46,277 bases of DNA from Candidatus Bipolaricaulota bacterium (GCA_014361055.1 JACIWI010000016.1:1-46277); one strand, 5' to 3'. Positions 24,182-32,856 are shown, counted from the stretch's first letter. The notes: generated by a model not told the origin, from the sequence alone. Numbers and translations: made by a program.

Positions 24182-24247
24182 GTCCATTCCTTAATCCAGC
24201 GCGGTTCGGACTCAGGCTGAACGGTTGATCCCACGGCTATGCCGTGG
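24163..24247 (+). promoter_or_regulatory. Leader hairpins upstream of asnA
   Basis: Perfect 16-base palindrome at 24163-24178 and a 7-bp stem with TAT loop at 24231-24247. The asnA ribosome site AAGGGGG (24264-24270) follows. No T-box sequence and no recognised riboswitch core was found. Confidence 0.4.
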
Positions 24248-24274
24248 CGTCTGGCGTTTGCCCAAGGGGGCACC

Positions 24275-25174
24275 ATGAACGATGTACGGCAAGTTGCGGT
24301 TCTCAAGATCACGAGCGAGGTGTTGTCGGCCGCCCGGGCGTTCTTGGCCCGGGAGGGGTTTCTGGAGCTCCTGCCGGTGATCCTGGCCCCGGTGACCGAT
24401 CCCCTCCACCACGCCACCGAGCGGGCAGTGGTGGCCGCCTACGGCCAGGAGTGGCACCTCACCCGGAGTATGATCTTCCACAAACAGGCCGCGGTACGGG
24501 TCTGGGACAAGATCTTCTGCTTCTCGCCCAACGTGCGGCTGGAGCCGCCGGAGCGGGCGGGGACCGGCCGGCACCTGTTCGAGTTCGTCCAGCTCGACCT
24601 CGAGGTGCGCGGGGCCGATCGGGATGCGGTGATCGCCCTCGGGGAAAGGCTCCTCGTCCATGTGGTGGAGCAGGTGCGCGACCGGTGCCGGCCGGCGTTG
24701 GCGGCCCTTGGCCGCGAGCTCCCCACGCTCCGGCCCCCATTCCCCCGCGTGACGTGGCGGGAAGCGGCGGCTCGCTACGGCTCCAACTTCGAGGAGCGGT
24801 TGAGCGCGGAGAGCGAGGGGCCGGTGTGGGTGGTGGACTTCCCGGGGGAGGCCCGGGAGTTCTACGACCGGGAGGACCCAGCCCGGCCCGGGATTCTTGT
24901 GGACATGGACCTCCTCTACCCCGATGGGTTCGGGGAGGCCCTGTCCGGTGGAGAACGGGAACACGAGGCGGATCGGATCCGCCGACGGATCCTGGCCCAA
25001 GGGCTCCCCCCGGCGGCCTACGCCCCGCTCCTCGCCCTGGCCGAGGAGGGGCTTCCGCCCTCGGCGGGCTTTGGGATCGGCGTCGAGCGGCTGGTGCGGT
25101 TCCTGGGGGGTCTCTCCCACGTGGGGGAGGTACGGCTGTTTCCGCGGGTCCCGGGGGTGCACGCCGTGCTGTGA
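24275..25174 (+). CDS. asnA: Asparagine synthetase A, archaeal type (class II aaRS-like)
   Basis: A 299-residue class II aminoacyl-tRNA synthetase-like catalytic domain without an anticodon-binding domain. It closely follows the archaeal AsnA of Pyrococcus as I remember it: LLPVILAPVTDPL, LTRSMIFHKQ, IFCFSPNVRLEP, RHLFEFVQLDLEV, REFYDRED, GFGEALSGGERE and the motif 3 GFGIGVERLVRFLGG. These make asparagine from aspartate, ammonia and ATP. ATG 24275 is chosen from AAGGGGG 4 bases upstream and because homology starts there. A truncated Asp/AsnRS paralogue is the alternative reading. Confidence 0.85.
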   Translation: MNDVRQVAVLKITSEVLSAARAFLAREGFLELLPVILAPVTDPLHHATERAVVAAYGQEWHLTRSMIFHKQAAVRVWDKIFCFSPNVRLEPPERAGTGRHLFEFVQLDLEVRGADRDAVIALGERLLVHVVEQVRDRCRPALAALGRELPTLRPPFPRVTWREAAARYGSNFEERLSAESEGPVWVVDFPGEAREFYDREDPARPGILVDMDLLYPDGFGEALSGGEREHEADRIRRRILAQGLPPAAYAPLLALAEEGLPPSAGFGIGVERLVRFLGGLSHVGEVRLFPRVPGVHAVL

Positions 25175-25183
25175 TGGGCACCG

Positions 25184-25205
25184 GGGGCCGGCCGACGCCG
25201 GCCCC
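25184..25205. terminator. Bidirectional hairpin between asnA and the GGDEF gene
   Basis: GGGGCCGGC (25184-25192) and GCCGGCCCC (25197-25205) with a CGAC loop: nine GC-rich pairs between convergent genes, touching the stop codon of the GGDEF gene. Confidence 0.7.
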
Positions 25206-27580
25206 TATCCCGGATGGCCGAGGCGGTACCCCTTGTCCAGGTACATCCGGTGGTCGGCCTCCTCCAGCACGTCCTCCACCCGCCGGCCGTCCGCGGGCCG
25301 CCACACGCTCATCCCCACCGAGATCCCAATCTCGAAGTCAAAGCCGCTTGATTCGCTCCACTCTCGGACGGCCTCCCGCAGCCGGGCCACCACCTCCTCC
25401 GCCCGGCCGCCCGTCTCCGGCATGAGCACCATGAACTCGTCCCCACCGTAGCGGAACACCATGTCCGCCGAGCGCACGTTCTTCACGAGGAGGTCGGAAA
25501 TCTCGCGCAGGACCTCGTCTCCCCTCTTGTGGCCGAACCGGTTGTTCACGGTGCGGAAGTGGTCAAGGTCCAGCATGAGGAAGGTCAGCGGATGGCCGTA
25601 GCGTCGGGATCGCTCCAGCTCTCGCTCGATGACCTCGGTGAGGTACCGGCGGTTGTAGAGGCCGGTGAGCGGATCGTGGATGGCGATCTGCTTGAGCTCC
25701 TCCCGCGTACGCAGGACGTCGATGGCCACCGCCAGCAGGGACGCCACCGTACTCAGGAACTCCTGATCCTCGATGCGGAACCGATTCCTCACCGTGCTCT
25801 CGATGTTCAGGACCCCGATGAGCTCGGGGCCAAGCTGGATGGGGACGGCCAGCTCCGAACGGACGTCCGGGTGGCCGATCACGTAGCGGGGGTCGTGGGC
25901 CACGTCGTTGATCAGGGCCGGCTCCCGGTGCTCGACCACCCACCCGATGATCCCCTGATCCAGGGGGAACCGGTGGCCGACGCCGAACCGGCGGCCGGGG
26001 AGGGAGCTGTCCGCGGCGGCGACCAGAAGGCCATCCCCGTCCGCGAGGAGGACCATGCCGTACTCATAACGGAGCTCCCGCTTCAGGATGTCCAGAACCC
26101 CCTGCACCAGCTCGTTCAAGGTCGGGTAGCGTGTGAGTTCCTGGGCGATCCGGAACGCCCCGCGCAGCCATTCCTTATGGCGGCGGAGCTCCTCTAACTC
26201 CGCTGCCCGCTCCACCGCCACCGCCGCGAGGTCCGCGAACACCTCCAGCGGCTCGAGCATCCCCAGGGTCGGGGCGCGGGGGGTGGTGGGGTCGTCCACG
26301 GAGATGTGGCCGATGATCCCGCGCTTCCCTCGCAAGGGGATGAACAGGAAATCGTCGGGGTGCCAACCGTCCTGGCTGGCCCGGCCGGGGATCCCCACGG
26401 TGGGCTCCCACGGCACCTCATCATGGGGGATGTAGTAAGAACAACTGATCCGGAACCGCTCATGGAATGCGGCCTGGCGGTGCTGCGGGGAGAGCCCCCC
26501 TTGGGCGAGGAGCTCCCGTTCCTCGGCCGGGGTCAGGCCGGCGGAGTACACCTGGACCACCGGCCCAGCGAGCGGGGGCTCGGCGGTGAGGTCGTACAAC
26601 GACACCGCCGCCCGTTGGAACGGAGAGTGATCCACGATCGCCTGGGCGACCCGGCGCAGGATGTGGCCCACGTCCCCCGCCGCCAAGATCTCCCCGGCCA
26701 CCTCGAGGAGGCTCTTGCGCAGCCGCTCCGCCTCCGCCTCCCAGGTGACGTCGTGGAGGATGCCCTGAACGGCTGGCTGGCCCCCGTACGTGATGCGCTG
26801 GGCGAAGACCTCTACGTGAGCGATGCTTCCGTCCTTGCGCAGCCCGCGGAACCGGTACGAGGGCGGAGCAGTCTCACCGCGCAACCGCCGGGCCAGGCTC
26901 TCGCGGACCCGTTCCCGATCCTCGGGGTGCACGAGTTCCAGAGGATCCCGACCGAGGAGCTCCTCCTTGGCGTACCCGGACATCCGGCAGAACCCGGCGT
27001 TTACGTAGGCGAGACGCCCGTCCTGGACCACGTAGATCCCCACGAATTCGTTCTCCACGAGGAACTTATGCCGTTCGAGGAGCTCCATCGCCTCACGGTG
27101 GGCCTCGGCCTGGCCTAGGGCCAGCCCGAACTGGACCACGGCTGCCTCGAGGAGCACAAGCTCCTTCGGGGTGAGGTTGCGCCCGGACCGATGCCCCACC
27201 GCCAGCACCCCAAGCGGCGACCCCTTGGCGATGAGGGGGAAATACACGGCGTGCTTGATCCCCTCCCTGATGGCGTGGGGCGAGGCGAAACCGTCGGTGG
27301 CGATGGGGTTCCCGGTGCGGACCACCTGGCCGAGGATGGGGTGGTCCTTGGGGTGGCGCGCCGCGGCCCGGGCGAACTCGGGGGAAAGACCGCGCTGGGC
27401 GACCAGGACGAACTCCTCCCCCTGGAGGAGGTACACCGCGCCGAGGTCAAGCCCGAGGGCGGGAAGGAGCTCCGCCAGGGCCTCCCCGGCGAGCTCCGCG
27501 GGCTCTAGAGTGCGGGTCAACGCCCGACCGACAGCGGCTAGGGTGGCCAATTCTTCGTTCCCGTTCACGTTCTCTGGCAT
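25205..27580 (-). CDS. Diguanylate cyclase with GAF-PAS-GAF-GAF sensor array
   Basis: A 791-residue cytosolic sensor protein. Approximate layout: GAF 12-165, PAS 170-285 (ENEFVGIYVVQDGRLAYVNAG begins it, ending in GILHDVTW), GAF 295-455, GAF 470-625, GGDEF 630-785. The GGDEF active site is intact (FRYGGDEFMVL; HDPLTGLYNRRYL; LDLDHFRTVNNRFGH), and RSAD five residues before GGDEF is a complete RxxD inhibitory site, so feedback by c-di-GMP is expected. No transmembrane segment. An in-frame ATG lies 75 bases upstream (27655), but a TTGACA/GACAAT promoter lies between, so 27580 is preferred. No EAL or effector gene is nearby. Confidence 0.9.
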   Translation of the reverse strand: MPENVNGNEELATLAAVGRALTRTLEPAELAGEALAELLPALGLDLGAVYLLQGEEFVLVAQRGLSPEFARAAARHPKDHPILGQVVRTGNPIATDGFASPHAIREGIKHAVYFPLIAKGSPLGVLAVGHRSGRNLTPKELVLLEAAVVQFGLALGQAEAHREAMELLERHKFLVENEFVGIYVVQDGRLAYVNAGFCRMSGYAKEELLGRDPLELVHPEDRERVRESLARRLRGETAPPSYRFRGLRKDGSIAHVEVFAQRITYGGQPAVQGILHDVTWEAEAERLRKSLLEVAGEILAAGDVGHILRRVAQAIVDHSPFQRAAVSLYDLTAEPPLAGPVVQVYSAGLTPAEERELLAQGGLSPQHRQAAFHERFRISCSYYIPHDEVPWEPTVGIPGRASQDGWHPDDFLFIPLRGKRGIIGHISVDDPTTPRAPTLGMLEPLEVFADLAAVAVERAAELEELRRHKEWLRGAFRIAQELTRYPTLNELVQGVLDILKRELRYEYGMVLLADGDGLLVAAADSSLPGRRFGVGHRFPLDQGIIGWVVEHREPALINDVAHDPRYVIGHPDVRSELAVPIQLGPELIGVLNIESTVRNRFRIEDQEFLSTVASLLAVAIDVLRTREELKQIAIHDPLTGLYNRRYLTEVIERELERSRRYGHPLTFLMLDLDHFRTVNNRFGHKRGDEVLREISDLLVKNVRSADMVFRYGGDEFMVLMPETGGRAEEVVARLREAVREWSESSGFDFEIGISVGMSVWRPADGRRVEDVLEEADHRMYLDKGYRLGHPG

Positions 27581-27619
27581 CTCCCTCTCGATCCCCCTGT
27601 CGTCAAGTCGGATGCGGTG

Positions 27620-27649
27620 ATTGTCATGAAATCGTCCTCGCGTTGTCAA
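27620..27649 (-). promoter_or_regulatory. Promoter of the GGDEF gene
   Basis: Minus strand TTGACA (27649-27644), 18-bp spacer, GACAAT (27625-27620), about 40 bases before the chosen ATG. Confidence 0.5.
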
Positions 27650-27824
27650 ATCCATGGGGGGACGGTTGCCGACGCGAGAGCTGCCACGCGCCGCCCTCCG
27701 GGACGGTCGGCACGCCAGGTTCCCCCCTGCGATCCCTTCGTGGGGGTGCGCGGGCGGGAAAGCCGCGTCTTGTGCGCCAGCGAGGGGACGAGGGGAGAAG
27801 TTGCTTAGGAATTTGAGCCCGCAA

Positions 27825-27840
27825 TTTCGTGTTAACGAAA
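27825..27840. repeat. Inverted repeat TTTCGT-GTTA-ACGAAA
   Basis: Six-base perfect arms around GTTA in an AT-rich noncoding stretch. Could be an operator; no promoter was recognised next to it. Confidence 0.4.
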
Positions 27841-28010
27841 CAGGAGTGATCTTGAGCGCAAAACACCCCGTCTTGGACCGAGATGTGCACCAGGGACTGG
27901 ACGGGACTTCTCAGGTCATCGAGGCCTGGATGAGGAACAGGAGAAAACGCACGCCATGCATTCCTATGATACCGTCAGCTCGTACGTGATCGTGCTTTCT
28001 CTGTGATGGA

Positions 28011-28039
28011 AGCTAAACAAGATTGGCTTTTTTTTAGCT
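28011..28039. repeat. Inverted repeat with T-tract upstream of the Rrf2 gene
   Basis: AGCTAAA (28011-28017) and TTTAGCT (28033-28039) with a run of eight T (28028-28035) in between. AAGC/GCTT followed by the T-run also allows a small terminator-like hairpin on the plus strand. Confidence 0.4.
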
Positions 28040-28073
28040 AATGGTTAATCCTCCGTACGCCGACCCGTCAGAC

Positions 28074-28101
28074 TTGACATAAGTGTGCACCCGCATATAG
28101 T
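28074..28101 (+). promoter_or_regulatory. Promoter of the Rrf2 gene with overlapping short palindromes
   Basis: TTGACA (28074-28079), 16-bp spacer, TATAGT (28096-28101). ACTT-GACAT-AAGT covers the -35 box, and TTAT-G-ATAA lies just after the -10. These small palindromes could be autoregulatory sites. Confidence 0.65.
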
Positions 28102-28145
28102 ATTATGATAAGTGGTGAGTTTGACAACCGTATGGAGGGCTGATC

Positions 28146-28601
28146 ATGATCATCAGCAATCGGCTGGGCTATGGAGTGCGGATTCTGTATGACCTCGCGA
28201 CGACTCCGAACCGCTACCGCTCGGCGCGGGAGCTTGCGGAGGACTACCACGTGGCTGAGGCGTTCATCCGCCGGATCCTTATGGACCTCCGGCGGGCAGG
28301 GGTGGTGACCGCGCAGAAGGGCCGCACCGGAGGGTATGTGTTGGGCCACGATCCCCAGGCGATCAAGTTGGGGCAAGTGGTCAAGGCCCTGGAGGCGGAA
28401 ACGCCGGCGCTGGTGTACGGGCGGGCGCGGGGCGGGGGATACCTCATGGACCAGGGTTGCCCTACGTTCCCATTTTGGAAGAACCTAGAGGTGCGGTTCG
28501 TCCAAGAGCTCACCCAGAGCACCCTTGCCGACGTGATGGAGCTCGTGGGGGGCCAGAAGGCCAAACAGCAGCCCAAGCCGCGGCGGCGAACCCGGCGCTG
28601 A
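28146..28601 (+). CDS. Rrf2 family transcription regulator
   Basis: A 151-residue winged-helix regulator. The N-terminus MIISNRLGYGVRILYDLA and the wing GVVTAQKGRTGGYVLG are classic Rrf2 features, with the recognition helix in VAEAFIRRILMDLRRAG. IscR-type members use three clustered Cys for an Fe-S cluster; here only one Cys (in QGCPTFPFW) is present, so cluster sensing of that type is unlikely. The C-terminal tail is basic (KQQPKPRRRTRR). GGAGGG lies 7 bases before the ATG. The suf operon nearby is a plausible target, but binding is not shown by sequence. Confidence 0.9.
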   Translation: MIISNRLGYGVRILYDLATTPNRYRSARELAEDYHVAEAFIRRILMDLRRAGVVTAQKGRTGGYVLGHDPQAIKLGQVVKALEAETPALVYGRARGGGYLMDQGCPTFPFWKNLEVRFVQELTQSTLADVMELVGGQKAKQQPKPRRRTRR

Positions 28602-28619
28602 CTCACCGTTCCCGTTGAT

Positions 28620-28644
28620 CGCCTCCGTCCGTGGAGCGGAGGCG
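28620..28644 (+). terminator. Hairpin after the Rrf2 gene
   Basis: CGCCTCCG (28620-28627) and CGGAGGCG (28637-28644), 9-base loop, 18 bases after the stop. No T-run. Confidence 0.5.
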
Positions 28645-28752
28645 TGGCGGGGCCACTGCGGAGGGCGCGCGGTTCCAACGGTAGACTTCCGCGCACAGCC
28701 GTTTCCTCCAACATCTGTTCTGAGATCCTATGCCGGCAACACAGGTCCCGGA

Positions 28753-29937
28753 CTAAAAGACGAGGATGAAGCCAAGCAGCGGGCCGCGGCGGGAGTGCCA
28801 GGCCAGGTACGCCCGCCACCCCTCGGCGGCCGGGCCAAGCCCCACGCCCCACGTGGACCGAACCGCCACCTCCGTCTCTGGCTCGATGTCCACCAAGGGA
28901 AGGGCCCCCGGCGGCGTCCACTCCGGGATCCACGCCATCTCCTGGAGGGAAAGGCCGGCCAGGAGGAGGAACCCGCCCCTGCCGACGGAGAACCAGCCGG
29001 CGAGGTACGCCTCCACCTCCGGCCCCCAGGGGATGAGGCCTCCGGGGCCGGGGAGGGTCAGGTCCGGACGGCGGGGTGGCGCCCGCAGGGAAATCCCGAA
29101 CCCGAGGACATCACCCCACGCCTCCACCGCGAGCGAGCCCAACCCCACGGCGACCCCGAGGCCGGGGCGCGGGGCCGCGTCCGACGGGGGCCAAAGCGGC
29201 TCCGGCTTGGACGGGGCACGGGCCAGGATCACCGTCAGTTCTACCTCTTCACCGTCGGCCACGGTGAGGTCCACGGTGCGGGCTTGGTAGCCCTCCTTCT
29301 CCACGCGGAGGATCACCCTTCCCGGGGCCACCGTGGCCGCCAAGGGGGACGGGCCCAGGTAGTTCCCGCTCGCCCACACCGCCGCCCCGGGCGGGTCGGT
29401 GTCCACCCTCAGCGTGGCCTTGGGCCGGTAGACGCGAAACCGGGTCCACGCCGCCCCCCAACTTCCCATCACGAGCTCGCGGAGGTGGTGGGCGAACGCG
29501 GCCGGATCGGTGAACGACAGGAACGGGACTTCCTCGAACGCTTTGGCCTCGTAGAACGGCAAGGGCTGGTCGGTGGCGATGAGCTCGAGGTACTCCATCC
29601 CCTCCGGCTCGGTCACCCGCAGCACCCATCCTGACGTGGGCAGCACGTGCTCCCCGCCTGGGAACCGGGGATCCTGGAGGAACCGGTTGGGCACGAGCAA
29701 CGTCGCCTTCCCGCCGGGCCGCACGTCGTAGAGGTACACGTAGGCATCCTGGGACAGGGTGAACTGCACCTGCAGCCTCTCCCCAGGGGCGTACGTGTCC
29801 TTGTCCGTGCGCAGCGTCACCGCAATCCCTGGCTCCTCGGGGCCCGGGATCAGTCCCTGGGGGAGCATCGGCTCCTCCCCGTGACCGATGGAGAGGACGC
29901 CGGTCAGCATCAGGAGAACCAGCCACCGGGCCCTCAT
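28753..29937 (-). CDS. Secreted DUF4384 + PEGA domain protein
   Basis: A 394-residue exported protein with signal peptide (RARWLVLLMLTGVLSIGHG). Residues about 35-130 form a DUF4384 domain (YAPGERLQVQFTLSQDAYVYLYDV; TLLVPN; ATDQPLPF), residues about 170-240 a PEGA domain (LRVDTDPPGAAVWASGNYLG, VILRVEKEGYQ), followed by a beta-rich C-terminal part with repeating Gly/Leu strands ending in GFILVF, which could be an outer-membrane or surface barrel-like tail. AAGGAGGGAGG precedes the ATG, which overlaps the sufU stop (ATGA). Probably cell-envelope; its position at the end of the suf operon is unexplained. Confidence 0.78.
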   Translation of the reverse strand: MRARWLVLLMLTGVLSIGHGEEPMLPQGLIPGPEEPGIAVTLRTDKDTYAPGERLQVQFTLSQDAYVYLYDVRPGGKATLLVPNRFLQDPRFPGGEHVLPTSGWVLRVTEPEGMEYLELIATDQPLPFYEAKAFEEVPFLSFTDPAAFAHHLRELVMGSWGAAWTRFRVYRPKATLRVDTDPPGAAVWASGNYLGPSPLAATVAPGRVILRVEKEGYQARTVDLTVADGEEVELTVILARAPSKPEPLWPPSDAAPRPGLGVAVGLGSLAVEAWGDVLGFGISLRAPPRRPDLTLPGPGGLIPWGPEVEAYLAGWFSVGRGGFLLLAGLSLQEMAWIPEWTPPGALPLVDIEPETEVAVRSTWGVGLGPAAEGWRAYLAWHSRRGPLLGFILVF

Positions 29938-30311
29938 CGGCCTCCCTCCTTCGGTGCCTGGGCAAGGGCCTTGCGCAGGGCGCGGAGGGGGAGGACGGCA
30001 CACGAGAGCCGGGTCCTGATCACCCCGCCCAGCGCGGACAAGAGGTCATCGTCCTTCACCGCGGCGACATCCGCCACCGGCCGCCCCTGGATCATCTCCG
30101 TGAGGAGCGAAGAGGCGGCCTGGGAGATCGCGCACCCCTGGCCGTCAAACCGAACGTCCTCCACCTTGCCATCCCGGAGCTTGAGCTCCAGCCGCACCAC
30201 GTCCCCGCACAGGGGGTTGGCCTCCACCCCGACCATGTCCGGGTTGACAAGGCGTCCCTTGTTGCGGGGATGCCGCCAGTGGTCCAGGATCACCTCTTCG
30301 TACGGGCTCAC
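29934..30311 (-). CDS. sufU: SufU-type Fe-S scaffold/sulfur acceptor
   Basis: A 125-residue NifU_N/IscU fold protein. Three conserved Cys lie in ANPLCGDVV, FDGQGCAISQAASSLL and RLSCAVLPLRALRKAL, with Asp in CGD, which is the SufU/IscU metal-site set. SufU in SUF systems lacking SufE accepts sulfur from SufS. GTG 30311 overlaps the sufS stop as GTGA, and a MILD-like start (SPYEEVILDHWRHPRN) is typical of the family. The stop overlaps the next ATG. Confidence 0.92.
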   Translation of the reverse strand: MSPYEEVILDHWRHPRNKGRLVNPDMVGVEANPLCGDVVRLELKLRDGKVEDVRFDGQGCAISQAASSLLTEMIQGRPVADVAAVKDDDLLSALGGVIRTRLSCAVLPLRALRKALAQAPKEGGR

Positions 30312-31525
30312 GCGAGCGCCTCCCAGGCCCGGTCCACGGCGGCGAGGAACGCCGCCACCTCCTCGCCGGTGTTGTAGACGTAGAACGAGGCCCGGCACGT
30401 GGCTGGGACCCCCAGCCGCCGATGGAGGGGCTGAGCGCAGTGGTGGCCGGCGCGGATGGCGATCCCTTCCTCGTCGAGGAGGGTGGCCACATCGTGGGGA
30501 TGGATCCCGTCGACGCTGAACGCGACGAGCGCCCCCCGGGCCGCCGGGTCGAGCGGGCCGTACACGGTCACGTAGGGCCGGTCCAGCAGCCCCGCCAAGG
30601 CCAGGGAGGTGAGCTCCCGGCCGTGGCGGCGCACCTCGTCCATGCCGATCCCCTGAAGGTAGTCCACTGCCGCCCCGAGGCCCACGGCTTGGGCGATAGG
30701 CGGGGTGCCGGCCTCGAACTTGGCCGGCGGATCGGCCCACGTCGCCCGGTCGAGGGAGACCTCGCGGATCATCTCTCCGCCGGTCAGGAACGGGGGCAGC
30801 TCTGCGAGGAGCTCCGCCCTTCCCCACAGGGCTCCGATCCCGGTGGGACCGAGCATCTTGTGTCCGGAGAACGCCACGAGGTCAGCCCCAAGCTCCCCTA
30901 CCCTCAGGGGCATGTGGGGCACGGACTGGGCCGCGTCCACCACCACCACGGCCCCCACCGCGTGCGCCGCTGCCGCGATCTCCGGGATCGGGTTCACCGT
31001 GCCCAGTACGTTCGACACGTGGGCCACCGCCACTGCCTTCGTCCGCGGGGATAGCTTCTGCCGGAAGTCGTCCCAGTCGAGCTCTCCGCCGGGGGTGACG
31101 GCCACCGCACGGACCCGGGCGCCGCGGCGGCGGGCCATCTCCTGCCAGGGAATCAGGTTGGCATGGTGTTCCATCTCCGTGACCAGGACCTCGTCCTCCG
31201 GCCCGACCCGCGCCTCCCCCACCGCGTACGCGGCCAGGTTCAGGGCCTCAGTGGTGCCGCGGGTGAAGATCACCTCCTCCGGAATGGCCCCGATGAGTGC
31301 GGCCACCTTGGCCCGTGCCTCCTCGTAGAGATCGGTGGCCGCGGCGGAAAGCCGATACACCCCGCGGCGCACGTTGGCGTTCGCTTCCCGATAGAAGCGG
31401 GCCTCGGCCTCCACCACCGCCTCCGGCTTGTGGCTGGTGGCCGCGGAATCCAGGTAGATCAGGGGGCGGTCGCCCACCGCCCTGCGGAGGATGGGGAAGT
31501 CGGCGCGGACTGTTGCGTCCATCAT
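30308..31525 (-). CDS. sufS: Cysteine desulfurase SufS
   Basis: A 405-residue class V PLP enzyme that takes sulfur from cysteine for Fe-S assembly. YLDSAATSHKP near the start, TRGTTEALNL, HHANLIPWQ, VVDAAQSVPH and the PLP lysine in AFSGHKMLGP are all present; the catalytic Cys is in PATCRASFYVYN. Two ATGs (31525, 31522) are possible; the first overlaps the sufB stop. Middle of the sufC-sufB-sufS-sufU run. Confidence 0.95.
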   Translation of the reverse strand: MMDATVRADFPILRRAVGDRPLIYLDSAATSHKPEAVVEAEARFYREANANVRRGVYRLSAAATDLYEEARAKVAALIGAIPEEVIFTRGTTEALNLAAYAVGEARVGPEDEVLVTEMEHHANLIPWQEMARRRGARVRAVAVTPGGELDWDDFRQKLSPRTKAVAVAHVSNVLGTVNPIPEIAAAAHAVGAVVVVDAAQSVPHMPLRVGELGADLVAFSGHKMLGPTGIGALWGRAELLAELPPFLTGGEMIREVSLDRATWADPPAKFEAGTPPIAQAVGLGAAVDYLQGIGMDEVRRHGRELTSLALAGLLDRPYVTVYGPLDPAARGALVAFSVDGIHPHDVATLLDEEGIAIRAGHHCAQPLHRRLGVPATCRASFYVYNTGEEVAAFLAAVDRAWEALA

Positions 31526-32856
31526 CCGGTCCCTCCAGCCAAGCTCATCTCCAGGATCCGCCGCAGCTCCACCGTGTACTCAACGGGGATCTCCTTGAGG
31601 ATCGGGGACACGAACCCGTTCACGATCAGGGTCATCGCCTCTGCCTCGGAAAGCCCCCGCGACATGAGGTAGAACAGGGCTTCCTGGGACACACGACCCA
31701 CGGTGGCCTCGTGCCCCAGCTCCACGTCGTCGTTCTCCGCGTTCAGGGTAGGGATGGTCTCCGTGCGCGCATCCGGGGTCAGGAGGAGGGTCGAGCACTC
31801 CACGTGGGCCTTGGCCCCCCGGGCATCGGGGGCCACGTACACCGTGCCCCGGAATACGGCCTTGGCGTTTCCCTGGACCACCGACCGGGACACGAGGCGA
31901 GAGGTCGTCCCCGGGGCCCGGTGCAGGGCCCGCGCCCCACCGTCCAGCCACTGCCCTTCCTGGGCGAACGCGAACGACAGGTTCTCCGTGCGCGCCCCCT
32001 CCCCAAGGAGCACCGTGGTGGGGTAGAGCATGGTCACTTTGCTCCCCAGCGATCCGGACACCCAGTCCACCGCCGCTCCGGCAGAGGCAAGGGCCCGCTT
32101 GTTGTTCAGGTTGTACACGTTCTTTGACCAGTTCTGGATTGTGGTGAACCGGACCCGGGACCCCTCTTTCGCGAAGATCTCCACCATCCCCGAGTGGAGG
32201 GCCATCCGGGAGTAGCGGGGAGCGGAGCAGCCTTCCACGTAATGTACGGAGGAACCGGGTTCGGCCACGATCAGGGTGTGCTCGAACTGGCCCACCGCTT
32301 CCGTCTGCATCCGGTAGTAAGCCTGGAGGGGAATGGCCACCTCCACCCCGCGCGGGACCCAGATAAACGTGCCCCCGCTCCACACCGCCCCGTGCAGGGC
32401 GGCGAACTTGTTGTCCTCCGGGGGGATCGCCTTCATAAAGTAGTCCTGAACCCATGGGTATTCCCGCACCGCCTTGTCCATGCTCGTGAACACGACCCCC
32501 TGGGCGCGCACCTCCTCCAGGATGGAGCGGTACACCACCTCCGAGTCCACCTGGGCCCCGAGGCCTGCGAGCGCCCGCTGCTCCGCCTCTGGCAGGCCCA
32601 ACGCCTGGAACGTGTGCCGGAGCTCCTCTGGCAGGTCCTCCCACCGCTCCACCGGCGCCACCGGGCGGGCGTAGTACTCGAGCTCTGCGAGGTTCAGCTC
32701 CGCGAGGCTTGGGCCGAACCGGGGCATGGGAAGCTTCCGAAAGGCTGCCAGGCACCGCAGCCGGTGTTCCCGCATCCACCGGGGCTCCCCCTTCTCCCCG
32801 GACAGGCGCTGCACGAACTCTCGGGTAAGGCCCTTGGCCACGGCCTTCTCGCTCAC
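31522..32856 (-). CDS. sufB: Fe-S assembly scaffold SufB
   Basis: A 444-residue SufB: a scaffold on which clusters are built with the SufC ATPase. The SufB-type N-terminus GEKGEPRWMREHRLRCLAAFRKLPMP and the beta-helix core (VPPEDNKFAAL-like IPPEDNKFAALHGAVWSGG, YVEGCSAPRYS, TTIQNWSKNVYNLNNKRA, ECSTLLLTPDARTETIP, GHEATVGRVSQEALFYLMSRGL) are all present. No sufD is in the cluster, so a SufB homodimer-type complex (SufBC) is likely. GTG 32856 overlaps the sufC stop. Confidence 0.94.
   Translation of the reverse strand: MSEKAVAKGLTREFVQRLSGEKGEPRWMREHRLRCLAAFRKLPMPRFGPSLAELNLAELEYYARPVAPVERWEDLPEELRHTFQALGLPEAEQRALAGLGAQVDSEVVYRSILEEVRAQGVVFTSMDKAVREYPWVQDYFMKAIPPEDNKFAALHGAVWSGGTFIWVPRGVEVAIPLQAYYRMQTEAVGQFEHTLIVAEPGSSVHYVEGCSAPRYSRMALHSGMVEIFAKEGSRVRFTTIQNWSKNVYNLNNKRALASAGAAVDWVSGSLGSKVTMLYPTTVLLGEGARTENLSFAFAQEGQWLDGGARALHRAPGTTSRLVSRSVVQGNAKAVFRGTVYVAPDARGAKAHVECSTLLLTPDARTETIPTLNAENDDVELGHEATVGRVSQEALFYLMSRGLSEAEAMTLIVNGFVSPILKEIPVEYTVELRRILEMSLAGGTG

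Larger units (their letters stand above)
27656..28073. other. Gene-poor intergenic stretch
   Basis: No convincing gene. The first part (27663-27800) is GC-rich and could fold: GCCGAC (27668-27673) can pair with GTCGGC downstream, and CGCGC/CGCCC blocks can pair with GCGCGGGCGGG. The second part (27800-28073) is clearly more AT-rich than the rest of the window and contains the inverted repeats described separately. It does not match riboswitch, SRP, 6S or tmRNA cores that I can recall. Confidence 0.4.

Noticed and set aside
24182-24274. T-box or amino acid riboswitch before asnA
   Set aside because: No T-box core sequence and no recognised aptamer core could be found.
27656-27815. c-di-GMP riboswitch, cobalamin riboswitch or SRP RNA in the gap near the GGDEF gene
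   Set aside because: The conserved core strings of these RNAs as I remember them are absent on both strands.
27654-27989. Possible 111-residue plus-strand gene
   Set aside because: Composition and lack of a ribosome site argue against coding; it crosses an abrupt base composition change.
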